This document shows, one piece after another, positions 36,742 through 45,914 of a DNA stretch of 64,000 nt. Positions within the stretch are counted from its first letter, which is position 1. Every line of letters starts with the position of its first letter. Position numbers and translations under genes: made by a program. This stretch comes from Rhizobium leguminosarum (GTDB taxonomy: Bacteria > Pseudomonadota > Alphaproteobacteria > Rhizobiales > Rhizobiaceae), in contig NZ_CP016287.1 of NCBI RefSeq assembly GCF_001679785.1, positions 1-64,000 on the forward strand, in the 5' to 3' direction. The notes under the pieces were generated by a model that made no database searches, had not been told where the DNA came from, and saw only the letters and a program-made list of their open reading frames with translations.

Positions 36742-38256
36742 ATGAGCACGGCAACGGATGATGGTGTGAAGGCGCAGCCGCTTCTTTCGCTTCGCGGCAT
36801 CAACATGACATTCGGCGGTGTGAAGGCGCTGAAAAACGTCTCCTTCGAAGTCTTGCCCGGCGAAGTGCATTGCCTGGCCGGCGAAAATGGTTCTGGCAAG
36901 AGCACCCTTATCAAGGTGATTTCCGGCGTCTATCGGCCTGCAGACGGCGCTGAGATTGTCTTCGACGGTGAGACGATATCCCACATGACGCCTGCCATGG
37001 CCCAGTCCCGCGGCATCCAGATCATCTGGCAGGACCTCGCGCTCTTTCCGGAAATGAGCGTGGCTGAGAATATCGCCTTCCAGACCCTTTCCGGTTCGCG
37101 CCCGCGCTTCGTCAACTATGCCGCGATCCGCGGCATAGCCGAGGAGGCGCTTGCCCGGCTTGGCATCACTCTCGACGTCGATAGACCTCTCAAGGACTTC
37201 GCCATCGCCCAGCGCCAGATCGTCGCCATTGCTCGCGCGCTGGTCGGAGAGGCCCGGATCGTCTTCATGGACGAGCCGACTGCCTCGCTCACCCAGTCGG
37301 AGACCGATCATCTGCTGGCGATCGTGCGCACGCTGTCGGCTTCGGGCGTTGCCGTGGTCTTCGTCAGCCATCGTCTTGCGGAAGTGCTGGACATCTCCTC
37401 GCGCATCACGGTGCTGCGCGATGGCGCGCTGGTCGGGGTCTATCCGGTGGAGGGCATGACCCAGTCTGACATCACCGAGCTGATGACCGGACGCACCTTC
37501 GACCAGAACGTTCGCCCCCGCGATGTATCGCAGAACCCCGTCCTGCTCTCGGTCAGCAAGCTTTCCCGACCCCGCGAATTCGAGGATATTTCCTTCGATC
37601 TGCGCCGTGGGGAGACGCTCGGGATCACCGGCCTGCTCGGCTCCGGGCGCACCGAACTTGCGCTGACGCTGTTCGGCATGCGCCGGCCCGCCGCCGGCAC
37701 GATAATGCTGGAGGGAAAGCCGGTGCGTTTTGCCTCCAACCGCGAGGCGATCACATCAGGCGTTGCCTATCTTTCCGAAGACCGCCTTTCGCTCGGTCTC
37801 AACCAGCCGCAATCCATCGCCGACAATCTGGTCATGGCCTCGCTTAACCGCATCCTGAGCGGCCGGCTCATTTCGCCGGAAAAGAAGCGCTCGCTCGTCG
37901 CGCGCTGGATCGCCGATCTGGGCGTCAGGATCGGCAGGCAGGACGATGCGATCTCGACGCTTTCGGGCGGCAACCAGCAGCGCGTCGCGATCGCCAAATG
38001 GCTCGCCACCGATCCAAAGGTGCTGATCCTCGATGCGCCCACGGTGGGCGTCGATGTCGGTGCCCGCGCCGGCATCTTCGAAATCGTAGCGCGCCTTGCC
38101 GAGGCGGGGCTTGCGATCATCCTCATCTCGGACGAGGTGCCGGAGGTCTATTTCAACGCCAATCGGATCATCCATATGGAAAAGGGCCGCATCGCCGGCT
38201 GGCACGATCCGCGCGCAACCACACTGAAGGACCTGGAGGCGGCGGTCTATGCGTAA
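36742..38256 (+). CDS. Sugar ABC importer ATPase, tandem ABC domains (RbsA type)
   Basis: A 504-residue protein with two ABC domains. Domain 1 has GENGSGKST (about 46-54) and Walker B IVFMDEPTASL. Domain 2 has a modified Walker A (GLLGSGRTE, about 300-308, degenerate as in RbsA), signature LSGGNQQRVAIAKWL near 410 and LILDAPTVGVD. In this family only the first site is fully active. The ATG at 36742 lies 127 bases after the binding-protein stop, a gap with no clear hairpin. It overlaps the first permease gene by eight bases. Confidence 0.94.
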   Translation: MSTATDDGVKAQPLLSLRGINMTFGGVKALKNVSFEVLPGEVHCLAGENGSGKSTLIKVISGVYRPADGAEIVFDGETISHMTPAMAQSRGIQIIWQDLALFPEMSVAENIAFQTLSGSRPRFVNYAAIRGIAEEALARLGITLDVDRPLKDFAIAQRQIVAIARALVGEARIVFMDEPTASLTQSETDHLLAIVRTLSASGVAVVFVSHRLAEVLDISSRITVLRDGALVGVYPVEGMTQSDITELMTGRTFDQNVRPRDVSQNPVLLSVSKLSRPREFEDISFDLRRGETLGITGLLGSGRTELALTLFGMRRPAAGTIMLEGKPVRFASNREAITSGVAYLSEDRLSLGLNQPQSIADNLVMASLNRILSGRLISPEKKRSLVARWIADLGVRIGRQDDAISTLSGGNQQRVAIAKWLATDPKVLILDAPTVGVDVGARAGIFEIVARLAEAGLAIILISDEVPEVYFNANRIIHMEKGRIAGWHDPRATTLKDLEAAVYA

Positions 38257-39280
38257 GCTGTTCCTGTCCCATACGACTGAATTCGTGTTGTTTGCCGTCA
38301 TCATCGCGATGAGTATTGTCCTGGCTTTTACGACCGACCGTTTCTTCACGCTCGGTAATGGGTTCGACCTGCTCAATATCAGCGCGGTCAACATCATCTT
38401 TGCCGTCGGCCTCCTCGTGGTGCTGATATCAGGCGGGATCGACATCTCCTTCGCCGTCGCAGCCTCGATCGTACAATATGTCACCGCACTTGCGCTCGAG
38501 CGCATCGGCGGGGGTGGATGGCTATCCGGTCTCCTGATTGCGGCCTGCATCGGCATCTTGCTCGGCGTGATAAACGCCTTCCTGATCCACCGCTTCCGGA
38601 TCATCTCGATCGTCGCGACGATCGCGACCTTCAACGTCTATTTCGGCCTGCTGATGTTCTTCACCAAGGGCGTGTCGATCTACAATCTGCCCGACTGGCT
38701 GACGAGCCGCGTCATCATCTACGAGCGCGAAATGGCCGATGGGAGCTGGGCTGAAATCACCTTGCCGGTTGTTGTCATGGCCGTTTGCACGCTCGCCACC
38801 TGGTTCTTCGTTACCCGCACGACGACCGGCCGGCAGCTCTATGCCTTCGGCGACAATCCGGAAGGGGCGCGCCGCTTCGGCATCAATATCGGCGCCATGC
38901 AGTTCATCGCCTTCGGCTGGCTTGGACTGATGGCAGGCATCGCCGGGCTCATGCAGGCGCATTATGCGCAGGAGGTCGTGCCGAACGCACTTTATGGCCG
39001 CGAGCTCGATGTCCTGGCTGCAGTGGTGCTTGGTGGCGCGCGGCTGGGCGGCGGCAAGGGCTCCGTGCTCGGTTGCGTGCTGGGCGTGCTGCTCGTCTCG
39101 ATCACCCAGAACGGCCTCAACCTGATGGGCGTCTCGCCCTTCGCCTTCAAGATGATCGTCGGCGCGATCATCCTCGTTGCAATCACCTTGTCGAGCGCCC
39201 GCATCGGCAATCTGGTGCCGGTGTTTGCGACCCGCAAATCGACCGGCGACAGGCCTGCAGACAGGGGAGAGAGCCGATGA
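38249..39280 (+). CDS. Sugar ABC importer permease 1
   Basis: A 343-residue membrane protein of the RbsC/LsrC family with about nine hydrophobic segments. LVVLISGGIDISFAVAASI and VVLGGARLGGGKGSVLG are the family signatures. It overlaps the ATPase gene by eight bases and the next permease by four, so translation is coupled. Two different permease subunits in one system is the RhaP/RhaQ or LsrC/LsrD arrangement, in contrast to the single permease of the other three RbsC/FrcC-type importers in this window. Confidence 0.92.
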   Translation: MRKLFLSHTTEFVLFAVIIAMSIVLAFTTDRFFTLGNGFDLLNISAVNIIFAVGLLVVLISGGIDISFAVAASIVQYVTALALERIGGGGWLSGLLIAACIGILLGVINAFLIHRFRIISIVATIATFNVYFGLLMFFTKGVSIYNLPDWLTSRVIIYEREMADGSWAEITLPVVVMAVCTLATWFFVTRTTTGRQLYAFGDNPEGARRFGINIGAMQFIAFGWLGLMAGIAGLMQAHYAQEVVPNALYGRELDVLAAVVLGGARLGGGKGSVLGCVLGVLLVSITQNGLNLMGVSPFAFKMIVGAIILVAITLSSARIGNLVPVFATRKSTGDRPADRGESR

Positions 39281-40263
39281 ACACGCTCGCCGCCCGCTTC
39301 AACGCCATCTTCGGGGCAGACATGGCCGGTCCCCTCGCCGCACTGGCGGCCGTGCTGATCGTCTTCGGTGTCGCATCGCCGCATTTCCTGACGAGCGCGA
39401 CCTTCGGATCGGTCGCCTTTCAGCTTCCCGAGCTTGGCATCCTGACGCTTGCCATGCTGATGCCGATCCTCACCGGCGGCCTCAACCTTGCGATCACCTT
39501 CACCGCCAACATCGCCGGCCTGACGCTCGCCTGGACGCTGCAGGCCAATGGCGGCATCGATGCCGGCCCGGGCGCCTTCCTGCTCGGTTCGGCTCTGGCG
39601 CTCGCCGTCGGCGCGGCAAGCGGCCTGGTCATGGGGCTGGTCATCGCCTTTACCCGGGCCCACCCGATCCTCGTCTCGCTGTCGATGATGATCTTCCTGC
39701 GCGGCCTCGGCGAGTTCCTGACGCGCGGCGGCGATATTTCGGGCTTCCCCGCCTTTATCGCTCCAATCGGCCACGGCAGCATGCTCGGCATCCCCGTCCC
39801 GTTGCTGATCCTGATCGCCTGCGTGATCGCCAGCCACATCCTGCTCTCGCGCTCCAAGCTCGGCTTTTCCACCTATATGATCGGCTCCAATATCGAGTCT
39901 GCCCGCTATTCCGGCATCAACACCCGCAAGGTCCTAGTGCTGGTCTATATGCTTTCCGGGGTGATGGCTGCGGTTGCCGGCATCATCATGCTTGCGCGTT
40001 TCAATTCGGTGCGCGTCGGCCACGGCGAATCCTATCTGCTGATCACCGTGCTCGCCTGCTTCCTCGGCGGCATCAATCCCTTCGGCGGCTTCGGCCGCGT
40101 CCTGCCCGTCTTCGTGGCGCTCATCGTGCTGCAGCTCCTCTCTTCGGGGCTCAACCTGCTCGGCGCCAACCAGCACCTCACCACCGCCGTCTGGGGCATC
40201 CTGCTCATCGTCGTGATGGTGCTGCGGTGGCTCTCGGCCAAGTTCATCAGAATCGTGAGATAG
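39277..40263 (+). CDS. Sugar ABC importer permease 2
   Basis: A 328-residue membrane protein of the same family as its upstream neighbour, with which it would form a heterodimeric channel. Signatures are LMPILTGGLNLAITFTANIA and FLGGINPFGGFGRVLPVFVA. The start is the ATGA overlap at 39277. The downstream TIM-barrel gene begins 12 bases after its stop. Confidence 0.92.
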   Translation: MNTLAARFNAIFGADMAGPLAALAAVLIVFGVASPHFLTSATFGSVAFQLPELGILTLAMLMPILTGGLNLAITFTANIAGLTLAWTLQANGGIDAGPGAFLLGSALALAVGAASGLVMGLVIAFTRAHPILVSLSMMIFLRGLGEFLTRGGDISGFPAFIAPIGHGSMLGIPVPLLILIACVIASHILLSRSKLGFSTYMIGSNIESARYSGINTRKVLVLVYMLSGVMAAVAGIIMLARFNSVRVGHGESYLLITVLACFLGGINPFGGFGRVLPVFVALIVLQLLSSGLNLLGANQHLTTAVWGILLIVVMVLRWLSAKFIRIVR

Positions 40264-40274
40264 GAGATACGACC

Positions 40275-41123
40275 ATGGAAGGTTTCGGTGTTCACACCAG
40301 CATGTGGACCATGAACTGGGATCGCGCAGGCGCCGAGAAGGCGATTGCCGGAGCCGTGCATTACAAAATGGACTTCATCGAGATCGCGCTGCTCAATGCG
40401 CCGGCCGTCGATACCAAACACACCCGCGACCTGCTTGAAAAGCACAAGCTGCGCGCCGTCTGCTCGCTCGGCCTGCCGGAACATGCCTGGGCTTCCGTTC
40501 GCCCGGATGCGGCGATCGAGCATCTGAAGGTCGCGATCGAAAAGACCGCGGAAATGAACGCGGAAGCTCTGTCCGGCGTCATCTTCGGCGGCATCGGCGA
40601 GCGTACCGGCGTGCCGCCGACGCAAGGCGAATACGACAACATCGCCAAGGTGCTCGACGCGGCGGCAAAACATGCGAGGAAGTACGGCATCCAGCTCGGC
40701 GTCGAGGCCGTGAACCGCTATGAGAACCACCTGATCAATTCGGCGCAGCAGGCCGTCGACATGGTGGAGCGAGTCGGTGCGGATAACATCTTCGTGCACC
40801 TCGACACCTACCACATGAATATCGAGGAGAAGGGTGCGGCCAACGGTATCCTAATCGCCCGCGATCACCTCAAGTACATCCATCTTTCCGAAAGCGACCG
40901 CGGCACGCCGGGCTACGGCAACATCCCGTGGGATGCGATCTATGCCGCGCTCGCCGCCATCGGCTTCAAGGGCGGACTTGCGATGGAAAGCTTCATCAAC
41001 ATGCCGGTTGAGGTCGCCTATGGCCTGGCCGTCTGGCGCCCCGTTGCACGCGATATGGAAGAGGTCATGGACAAGGGCCTGCCATTCCTGCGCAATAAGG
41101 CGGAACAATACGGTCTCATCTGA
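40275..41123 (+). CDS. Ketose 3-epimerase-like TIM-barrel protein
   Basis: A 282-residue xylose-isomerase-like TIM barrel of the D-tagatose/D-psicose 3-epimerase group. Expected metal ligands are visible: Glu in LGVEAVNRYE (about 150), Asp in VHLDTYHMN (about 183), a His near IHLSESDRG and Glu in LAMESF (about 243). These enzymes invert C3 of free ketoses, or sometimes ketose derivatives, using Mn or Co. It follows the second permease by 12 bases and ends before a hairpin at 41153. It would adjust stereochemistry before or after phosphorylation in the local pathway. Confidence 0.87.
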   Translation: MEGFGVHTSMWTMNWDRAGAEKAIAGAVHYKMDFIEIALLNAPAVDTKHTRDLLEKHKLRAVCSLGLPEHAWASVRPDAAIEHLKVAIEKTAEMNAEALSGVIFGGIGERTGVPPTQGEYDNIAKVLDAAAKHARKYGIQLGVEAVNRYENHLINSAQQAVDMVERVGADNIFVHLDTYHMNIEEKGAANGILIARDHLKYIHLSESDRGTPGYGNIPWDAIYAALAAIGFKGGLAMESFINMPVEVAYGLAVWRPVARDMEEVMDKGLPFLRNKAEQYGLI

Positions 41124-41152
41124 TCCGGTTTGCCGGATATGCCCATTCGGTT

Positions 41153-41179
41153 GCATCAGCCTTAAATCGAGGCTGATGC
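41153..41179 (+). terminator. Hairpin after the epimerase-like gene
   Basis: GCATCAGCCT (41153-41162) and AGGCTGATGC (41170-41179) form a perfect 10-bp stem with a seven-base loop, 30 bases after the stop. No T run follows, so it may stabilise the mRNA rather than terminate. Confidence 0.6.
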
Positions 41180-41325
41180 TGGCCGTCTGTCATTGGCCAT
41201 AAGCCACAACGCAGCGGCCATAGGGGATGCCAGGCTGAATAGCTCTCGCCATCGCTGGCAAGGGCCGTTTCTTCAGCACATGCCCTGATTTGATCTGGCT
41301 CGGGCATGCGAAATGACTCTCGAAA

Positions 41326-41348
41326 AATATCAAACTGTTTGTGATATT
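41326..41348. promoter_or_regulatory. Dyad AATATCA-N9-TGATATT, candidate operator
   Basis: Seven-base inverted arms at 41326-41332 and 41342-41348 lie 139 bases upstream of the aldolase gene. It is a plausible binding site for the locus regulator (LacI at 34326 or DeoR at 45915). The arms do not resemble the LacI-type repeats at 35466-35503, so DeoR is the likelier partner. Confidence 0.45.
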
Positions 41349-41486
41349 GTTATTGCCGCTTGTTACATTCCGCCTCCTGTGCCATTTTGCCTATTAAAAT
41401 AAGACGCTTGAACGGCTCGCGCCCGGGCTCTAGTTTCGAGGAGATGGCGGCATTTCGTTCGACCATCGATATGGGGGAAATTTTGG

Positions 41487-42551
41487 ATGGCACGCATTAC
41501 GCTGAGGCAACTGCTCGACCATGCTGCGGAGGAAGGCTACGGCGTTCCCGCTTTCAACATCAACAACATGGAGCAGGCGCTCGCCATCATGGAAGCCGCC
41601 GACGCGTGTCATGCGCCGGTTATCATGCAGGCGTCGCGCGGAGCCCGCGCCTATGCCCATGACATCATGCTGAAGCACATGATGGATGCCGTCGTCGAAA
41701 TCTATCCGCATATTCCCGTCTGCGTGCATCTCGATCACGGCAACGATCCCTCCAATTGTATGACGGCGATCCAGGCGGGCTTCACCTCGGTGATGATGGA
41801 TGGTTCGCTGAAGGCGGACGCCAAGACGCCCGCCGACTGGGCCTATAACGTCGGTGTCACCAAGATGGTGACTGACATGGCGCATTTCGGCGGCATCTCG
41901 GTGGAAGGCGAACTCGGCGTTCTCGGTTCTCTCGAGACCGGCATGGGCGAGGCCGAGGATGGCCACGGCGCCGAGGGCAAGCTTTCACATGACCAGCTGC
42001 TGACCGATCCGGACGAAGCCGTGAAATTCGTCCGCGAAACCAAAGTCGATGCGCTCGCCATCGCGATGGGCACATCGCATGGCGCCTACAAGTTCACCCG
42101 CAAACCGGACGGTTCGGTACTGGCGATGAACGTCATCGAAGAAATTCACCGTAAGCTCCCGAACACGCATCTCGTCATGCATGGCTCGTCCTCGGTCCCG
42201 ATCGAGCTGCAGGAGATCATCAACAAGTATGGCGGCCAGATGAAGCCGACATGGGGAGTGCCGGTCGAGGAAATCCAGCGCGGCATCAAGAACGGCGTGC
42301 GTAAGGTCAATATCGACACCGACGGCAGAATGGCCATGACCGGTCAGATCCGCCGCGTGCTGCAGGAGGACCCAAGCGAATTCGACCCGCGCAAATATCT
42401 GAAGCCGGCAATGACGGCGCTGACCAAGCTCTGCAAGGAGCGCTTCGAACAGTTCGGCACTGCCGGCATGGCCGGCCGCATCACGCCCCTTCCCGTTTCG
42501 GAAATGGCGAAGCGTTATAAATCCGGTTCCCTCGATCCGGCTTTCTCTTGA
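41487..42551 (+). CDS. fba: Class II fructose-bisphosphate aldolase family protein
   Basis: A 354-residue zinc aldolase of the Calvin-cycle (CbbA/FbaA) subtype. Zn and substrate residues are visible in VHLDHGND (about 80), [10 protein letters not shown] (about 195) and LVMHGSSS (about 230). [13 protein letters not shown] binds phosphate. The family cleaves fructose 1,6-bisphosphate to dihydroxyacetone phosphate and glyceraldehyde 3-phosphate, and relatives cleave tagatose or other ketose bisphosphates. Placed in a catabolic locus with a kinase and a GlpD-like dehydrogenase, it may cleave a pathway-specific ketose phosphate. It converges with the dehydrogenase gene, seven bases away. Confidence 0.93.
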   Translation: MARITLRQLLDHAAEEGYGVPAFNINNMEQALAIMEAADACHAPVIMQASRGARAYAHDIMLKHMMDAVVEIYPHIPVCVHLDHGNDPSNCMTAIQAGFTSVMMDGSLKADAKTPADWAYNVGVTKMVTDMAHFGGISVEGELGVLGSLETGMGEAEDGHGAEGKLSHDQLLTDPDEAVKFVRETKVDALAIAMGTSHGAYKFTRKPDGSVLAMNVIEEIHRKLPNTHLVMHGSSSVPIELQEIINKYGGQMKPTWGVPVEEIQRGIKNGVRKVNIDTDGRMAMTGQIRRVLQEDPSEFDPRKYLKPAMTALTKLCKERFEQFGTAGMAGRITPLPVSEMAKRYKSGSLDPAFS

Positions 42552-42558
42552 AACTGGG

Positions 42559-44310
42559 TTAGCCCAACGCCGGGCGGGCGGCCTTTTCCGGCTCGGCGGC
42601 GGCAGGCTTGCCCGTCAGCGTTTGGCCGTGGAAACGGCTCAGCTGGCTGACAACCTCCTGGATTTCGCTTGCCGTCCGTTCGCCGTTCCAGCCGAGCGCT
42701 GCCTCGGCAACGCCGGCAATTTCCCGCAAGCCTTCCAGCGTCAACCGACCCTCGATCGCAAGGGTCGTGCGGCGCATCACGATGTCCGACAGGTGGACGA
42801 CGAGTTCATTCCGGGCGATCCAATCGATCTCCCGGAGACTGTAACGTGCAGCACCCGTCAGGCGCTGTTCGTCGGAATAGCTTGAAGGGAAGGAAAGCAG
42901 GGCCACAGCCGTCGTGCCGTAGCGGCTGAGCAGTTCACCGGCACGCTCGGCGGCAACGCCGCTGCGCGCCGCGGCATCGCTGATCCAGGCGTTACGTTGC
43001 TTGGCCTCAGCCGGAAAGGCCTTGCCGCCGCCGATCGCCAGATAGCGCGTCGACTGGCTGCGGCGGCGCTGCAGCCGGGAGAGAATGGTGTCGGCGACCT
43101 CTTCCGCAAAGCCGCGGAACGTCGTCCACTTGCCTCCGACCAGCGAAATGATCGGAAAAGGTCTGCCGTCCTCTGGCTCCTTCACCGGCGCGGAGTGATC
43201 GCGGCTGATCAGCCCCGGTGCGGTCGCATCCGATGCCGGAAGCGGGCGGATGCCGCTATAGCTGTAAACGATCTGGTTGCGATCGAAGCGCAGCGTCGGC
43301 AGCAGCGAGCGGATGCTTTCGAGGAAATACTCGGTTTCCGGCTCCTCGCAGGAGACATTGTCCGGATCACCTGCCGGAATGTCGGTCGATCCGACCAGCG
43401 CCAGCCCGAGATAGTCGTAGACCAGGCAGATGCGGCCGTCGTCGGCCTCGAAATAGATCATGTGGCCGTTGAGGCTTCGCACCAATTCGGGATGGTCAAG
43501 CAGGATATGGGAACCCTTCGTGCCGCCGATCAGCCGCGATGGAGCGCCGAGCAAAGTATTGACCTGATCGATCCAAGGACCTGCCGCATTGACGACCAGC
43601 TTGGGAGCGACGCTGAACTCGCGACCGTCGGACTGCCGGAAGGTCAGACGCCCTTCTGAAACGGCGGCCAGTGTCGTGAAATTCGCCGCGAGGCTCCTCG
43701 CATTCGCATCGAGACCGTCACGCACGAGCTCATAGACGAGCCGTTCCGGCCTGCTGATCTTGGCGTCGTAATAGATGCCGCCGGCGACGATGGCGGGGGT
43801 AATATGCGGCATCTCCCTGCGCGCCTGTTTCTTCAGGATCAGCCGGTGGCGCGGCATGACTTGGTCGCGCGAACCGAAGAAGTCGTAGAGCCGAAGCCCG
43901 ATCTTGATGAGAACCGCGCCACGGCTGCGCGGCGCCGTCTTCGACCCAAGGAGCGTCCGGATCGCCGCCCAGATGCCGCGTGTCCAGGAAAAGACCGGAA
44001 TGAAGGTCGGCAGCGGCTCGACGCAATGCGGCGCGTTCTTGAGCAGGAGGTTGCGCTCAAGCGTCGACTGCGCAACCAGTCCGAACTCACCCGTTTCCAG
44101 ATATTTCAAGCCGCCGTGAATGAGCCGCGATGGTGCGGCGCTCGTGCCGGAGCCAAAGTCGGCCTTGTCGACGATCAGGCAATTGACATCCTGTAGCGAG
44201 AGGTCGCGAAATAGGCCGGCGCCGTTGATGCCCGCCCCGATGATCAAAACGTCGATATCGTTCTCGCTGAGATTCGAGAAGCGCTGCTGCAAATCGGGGG
44301 TCATGCTCAT
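42559..44310 (-). CDS. GlpD-like FAD-dependent polyol-phosphate dehydrogenase
   Basis: A 583-residue flavoprotein of the glycerol-3-phosphate dehydrogenase family. The FAD-binding VLIIGAGINGAGLFRDLSL lies near the N-terminus, SRLIHGGLKYLETGEFGLV matches the conserved HGG(L/R)YL motif, and GIRPLPA plus GGKWTTFR form the second FAD region. It would oxidise a polyol phosphate to a ketose phosphate and pass electrons to quinone at the inner membrane. It parallels EryB (53636-55147) but is clearly a different protein. The ATG at 44310 was chosen over the longer frame because that would overlap the kinase gene. It is the last gene of the minus-strand operon regulator-kinase-dehydrogenase. Confidence 0.9.
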   Translation of the reverse strand: MSMTPDLQQRFSNLSENDIDVLIIGAGINGAGLFRDLSLQDVNCLIVDKADFGSGTSAAPSRLIHGGLKYLETGEFGLVAQSTLERNLLLKNAPHCVEPLPTFIPVFSWTRGIWAAIRTLLGSKTAPRSRGAVLIKIGLRLYDFFGSRDQVMPRHRLILKKQARREMPHITPAIVAGGIYYDAKISRPERLVYELVRDGLDANARSLAANFTTLAAVSEGRLTFRQSDGREFSVAPKLVVNAAGPWIDQVNTLLGAPSRLIGGTKGSHILLDHPELVRSLNGHMIYFEADDGRICLVYDYLGLALVGSTDIPAGDPDNVSCEEPETEYFLESIRSLLPTLRFDRNQIVYSYSGIRPLPASDATAPGLISRDHSAPVKEPEDGRPFPIISLVGGKWTTFRGFAEEVADTILSRLQRRRSQSTRYLAIGGGKAFPAEAKQRNAWISDAAARSGVAAERAGELLSRYGTTAVALLSFPSSYSDEQRLTGAARYSLREIDWIARNELVVHLSDIVMRRTTLAIEGRLTLEGLREIAGVAEAALGWNGERTASEIQEVVSQLSRFHGQTLTGKPAAAEPEKAARPALG

Positions 44311-44347
44311 CGTCCTAAATCGCCGGCCGCAGCAGGCATCTGTCTTT

Positions 44348-45877
44348 TCAGTTTGCCGATTGCTCCGGTGCAAGCGCGGCAATCCTAGGCCAAAGGGGGA
44401 TCATCGCGTCGGCAATGTCGCGGAATACCCGGTAACGCTTTTCATAATCCGTGCTGCGCGCCGCATCCGGCCGGCAAGTTTTCGCGATGGAAGCCGTGTC
44501 GCGCGGATCGCTCTGCGGATCGGCGAAGATACCGGCGCCGGACCCGGCACAAAGCGCAGCACCCCAGGCGGCCGCCTCATCCGTCTCGGTTACCGTGACC
44601 GGCATGCCAAGCACATCGGCAAACATCTGCACGACGGCAGGATTGCGCGAGACGCCACCGGCGAGCCGCGCCTGATCGAAGGCAAAGCCGTCGCGAAGCG
44701 CGTCGACATGGATGCGATGATTGAAGGCGATGCCTTCAAGCACGGCGCGCAGCATGTCGCCGCGGTCGTGCCATCCACTGAGCCCGAAGAAGCCGGCGCT
44801 CGCCGCCGCGCCATAAGGCGAGCCGAACAGATAGGGATGAAAGAGCGCCGTCGAGGGGCGTTCGAAGGCGGCGTCGATCTCGGGCGCCAGCAGGGCGTGG
44901 ATCGAGTTGCCTCGCACCTCGCCATTCGTTCGCTCGGCAGCGCAGAGCGTGTCCAGAAACCAGTCGTAATTGGCTGTCGATGCAGGGGAGATCGACATGC
45001 TGTTCCAGATGCCGGGCGCAATCCCGTTGCGGCAGAACCAGCGTCGGTCGACACGCGGTTCCGACGAAAGCGTCTCGTTGATCGAATAGGTCCCGGCAAT
45101 GACCGCGACAACGCCCTTGGCATAACCCCCTGCCCCGAGCGCCGAGGCCGTGACGTCGTGCAGACCGGCAACGACAGGCGTTCCTTCGGCAAGGCCCGTC
45201 AGCTGCGCGGCTTCACGGGTCACGCGTCCGACGATCTGGTCGGAGCGCGAGGCCGGCGGCAGGGCGTGGACGAGATCCTGCAATCCAAACAGCCGAAGGG
45301 CGTCCTCACTGTAGTTCTGCGTTTTGACATTGGTGAATGAGGTGCTCGCTTCGGTGCGGTCCGTACCGATGATCCCGGTCAGGCAGAACCGCAGCCAGTC
45401 CTTGCAGCTGCAGAAATGGCCAATGCGCTTGTAGCGCTCAGGCTCCATTTCGCGAATCCAGGCCAGCAATGCCGATGGAGCGGAGACGTGCGGGATCTGC
45501 CCGGTCAGTTCGATCGCCAGGTCGGCGACATCGCTCTCTGTCCACCGGTCGACGATCGCCCCTGCCCGGCTGTCCAGCGAGAGAATGGCCCGGCCGAGCG
45601 GCTTTTGGGCGTGATCGAGCAGGTAGATGCCGTCTCCATGCGCGGTAGCGGCAATGCCCTCTATGTCGCTTACCGGTCGCCCGCTGAGCGAAATCGCTTC
45701 GCGGATGGCATCGGCCGTCGCGTTCCACAATTCATCCATGTCGCGCTCGATATGACGGGCCTTCGGAATGAACTGCGTGACGCGGCGACGGGCGGCTGCA
45801 AGCGGCGTGCCGTCGATATCGAAGATGACGGCCTTGGTGACTGTCAAACCACTATCGATCCCGAGCAGTGTCGGCAT
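44348..45877 (-). CDS. FGGY-family carbohydrate kinase
   Basis: A 509-residue two-domain kinase. The N-terminal LLGIDSGLTVTKAVIFD is the first phosphate-binding loop. ATAHGDGIYLLD and SLDSRAGAIVDRW shape the sugar site. The C-terminal LAGGVSRNPAVVQMFADVLG and EAAAWGAALCAG are the adenosine and connect-2 motifs. It phosphorylates a polyol or ketose. Its pairing with a GlpD-like dehydrogenase copies the EryA/EryB logic, which suggests polyol to polyol phosphate to ketose phosphate. The actual sugar cannot be read off. It lies 37 bases after the DeoR gene in the same operon. Confidence 0.92.
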   Translation of the reverse strand: MPTLLGIDSGLTVTKAVIFDIDGTPLAAARRRVTQFIPKARHIERDMDELWNATADAIREAISLSGRPVSDIEGIAATAHGDGIYLLDHAQKPLGRAILSLDSRAGAIVDRWTESDVADLAIELTGQIPHVSAPSALLAWIREMEPERYKRIGHFCSCKDWLRFCLTGIIGTDRTEASTSFTNVKTQNYSEDALRLFGLQDLVHALPPASRSDQIVGRVTREAAQLTGLAEGTPVVAGLHDVTASALGAGGYAKGVVAVIAGTYSINETLSSEPRVDRRWFCRNGIAPGIWNSMSISPASTANYDWFLDTLCAAERTNGEVRGNSIHALLAPEIDAAFERPSTALFHPYLFGSPYGAAASAGFFGLSGWHDRGDMLRAVLEGIAFNHRIHVDALRDGFAFDQARLAGGVSRNPAVVQMFADVLGMPVTVTETDEAAAWGAALCAGSGAGIFADPQSDPRDTASIAKTCRPDAARSTDYEKRYRVFRDIADAMIPLWPRIAALAPEQSAN

Positions 45878-45914
45878 TTAAATTTACCTCACGAGGAGCA
45901 ACGGGCTCGCGCCG

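Larger units (their letters stand above)
41124..41486. promoter_or_regulatory. 363-base gap with hairpin and dyad, probable aldolase promoter
   Basis: No gene is visible. A 10-bp perfect stem GCATCAGCCT/AGGCTGATGC lies at 41153-41179. A dyad AATATCA-N9-TGATATT lies at 41326-41348 in an AT-rich patch. The spacing suggests that the operon transcript is weakened by the hairpin and that the aldolase gene has its own promoter near the dyad. Confidence 0.6.

Noticed and set aside
39177..40274. Frame joining permease 2 DNA to the epimerase-like protein (648 codons)
   Set aside because: Only the part from 40275 is homologous to TIM barrels. The upstream part is the permease gene read in the wrong frame.
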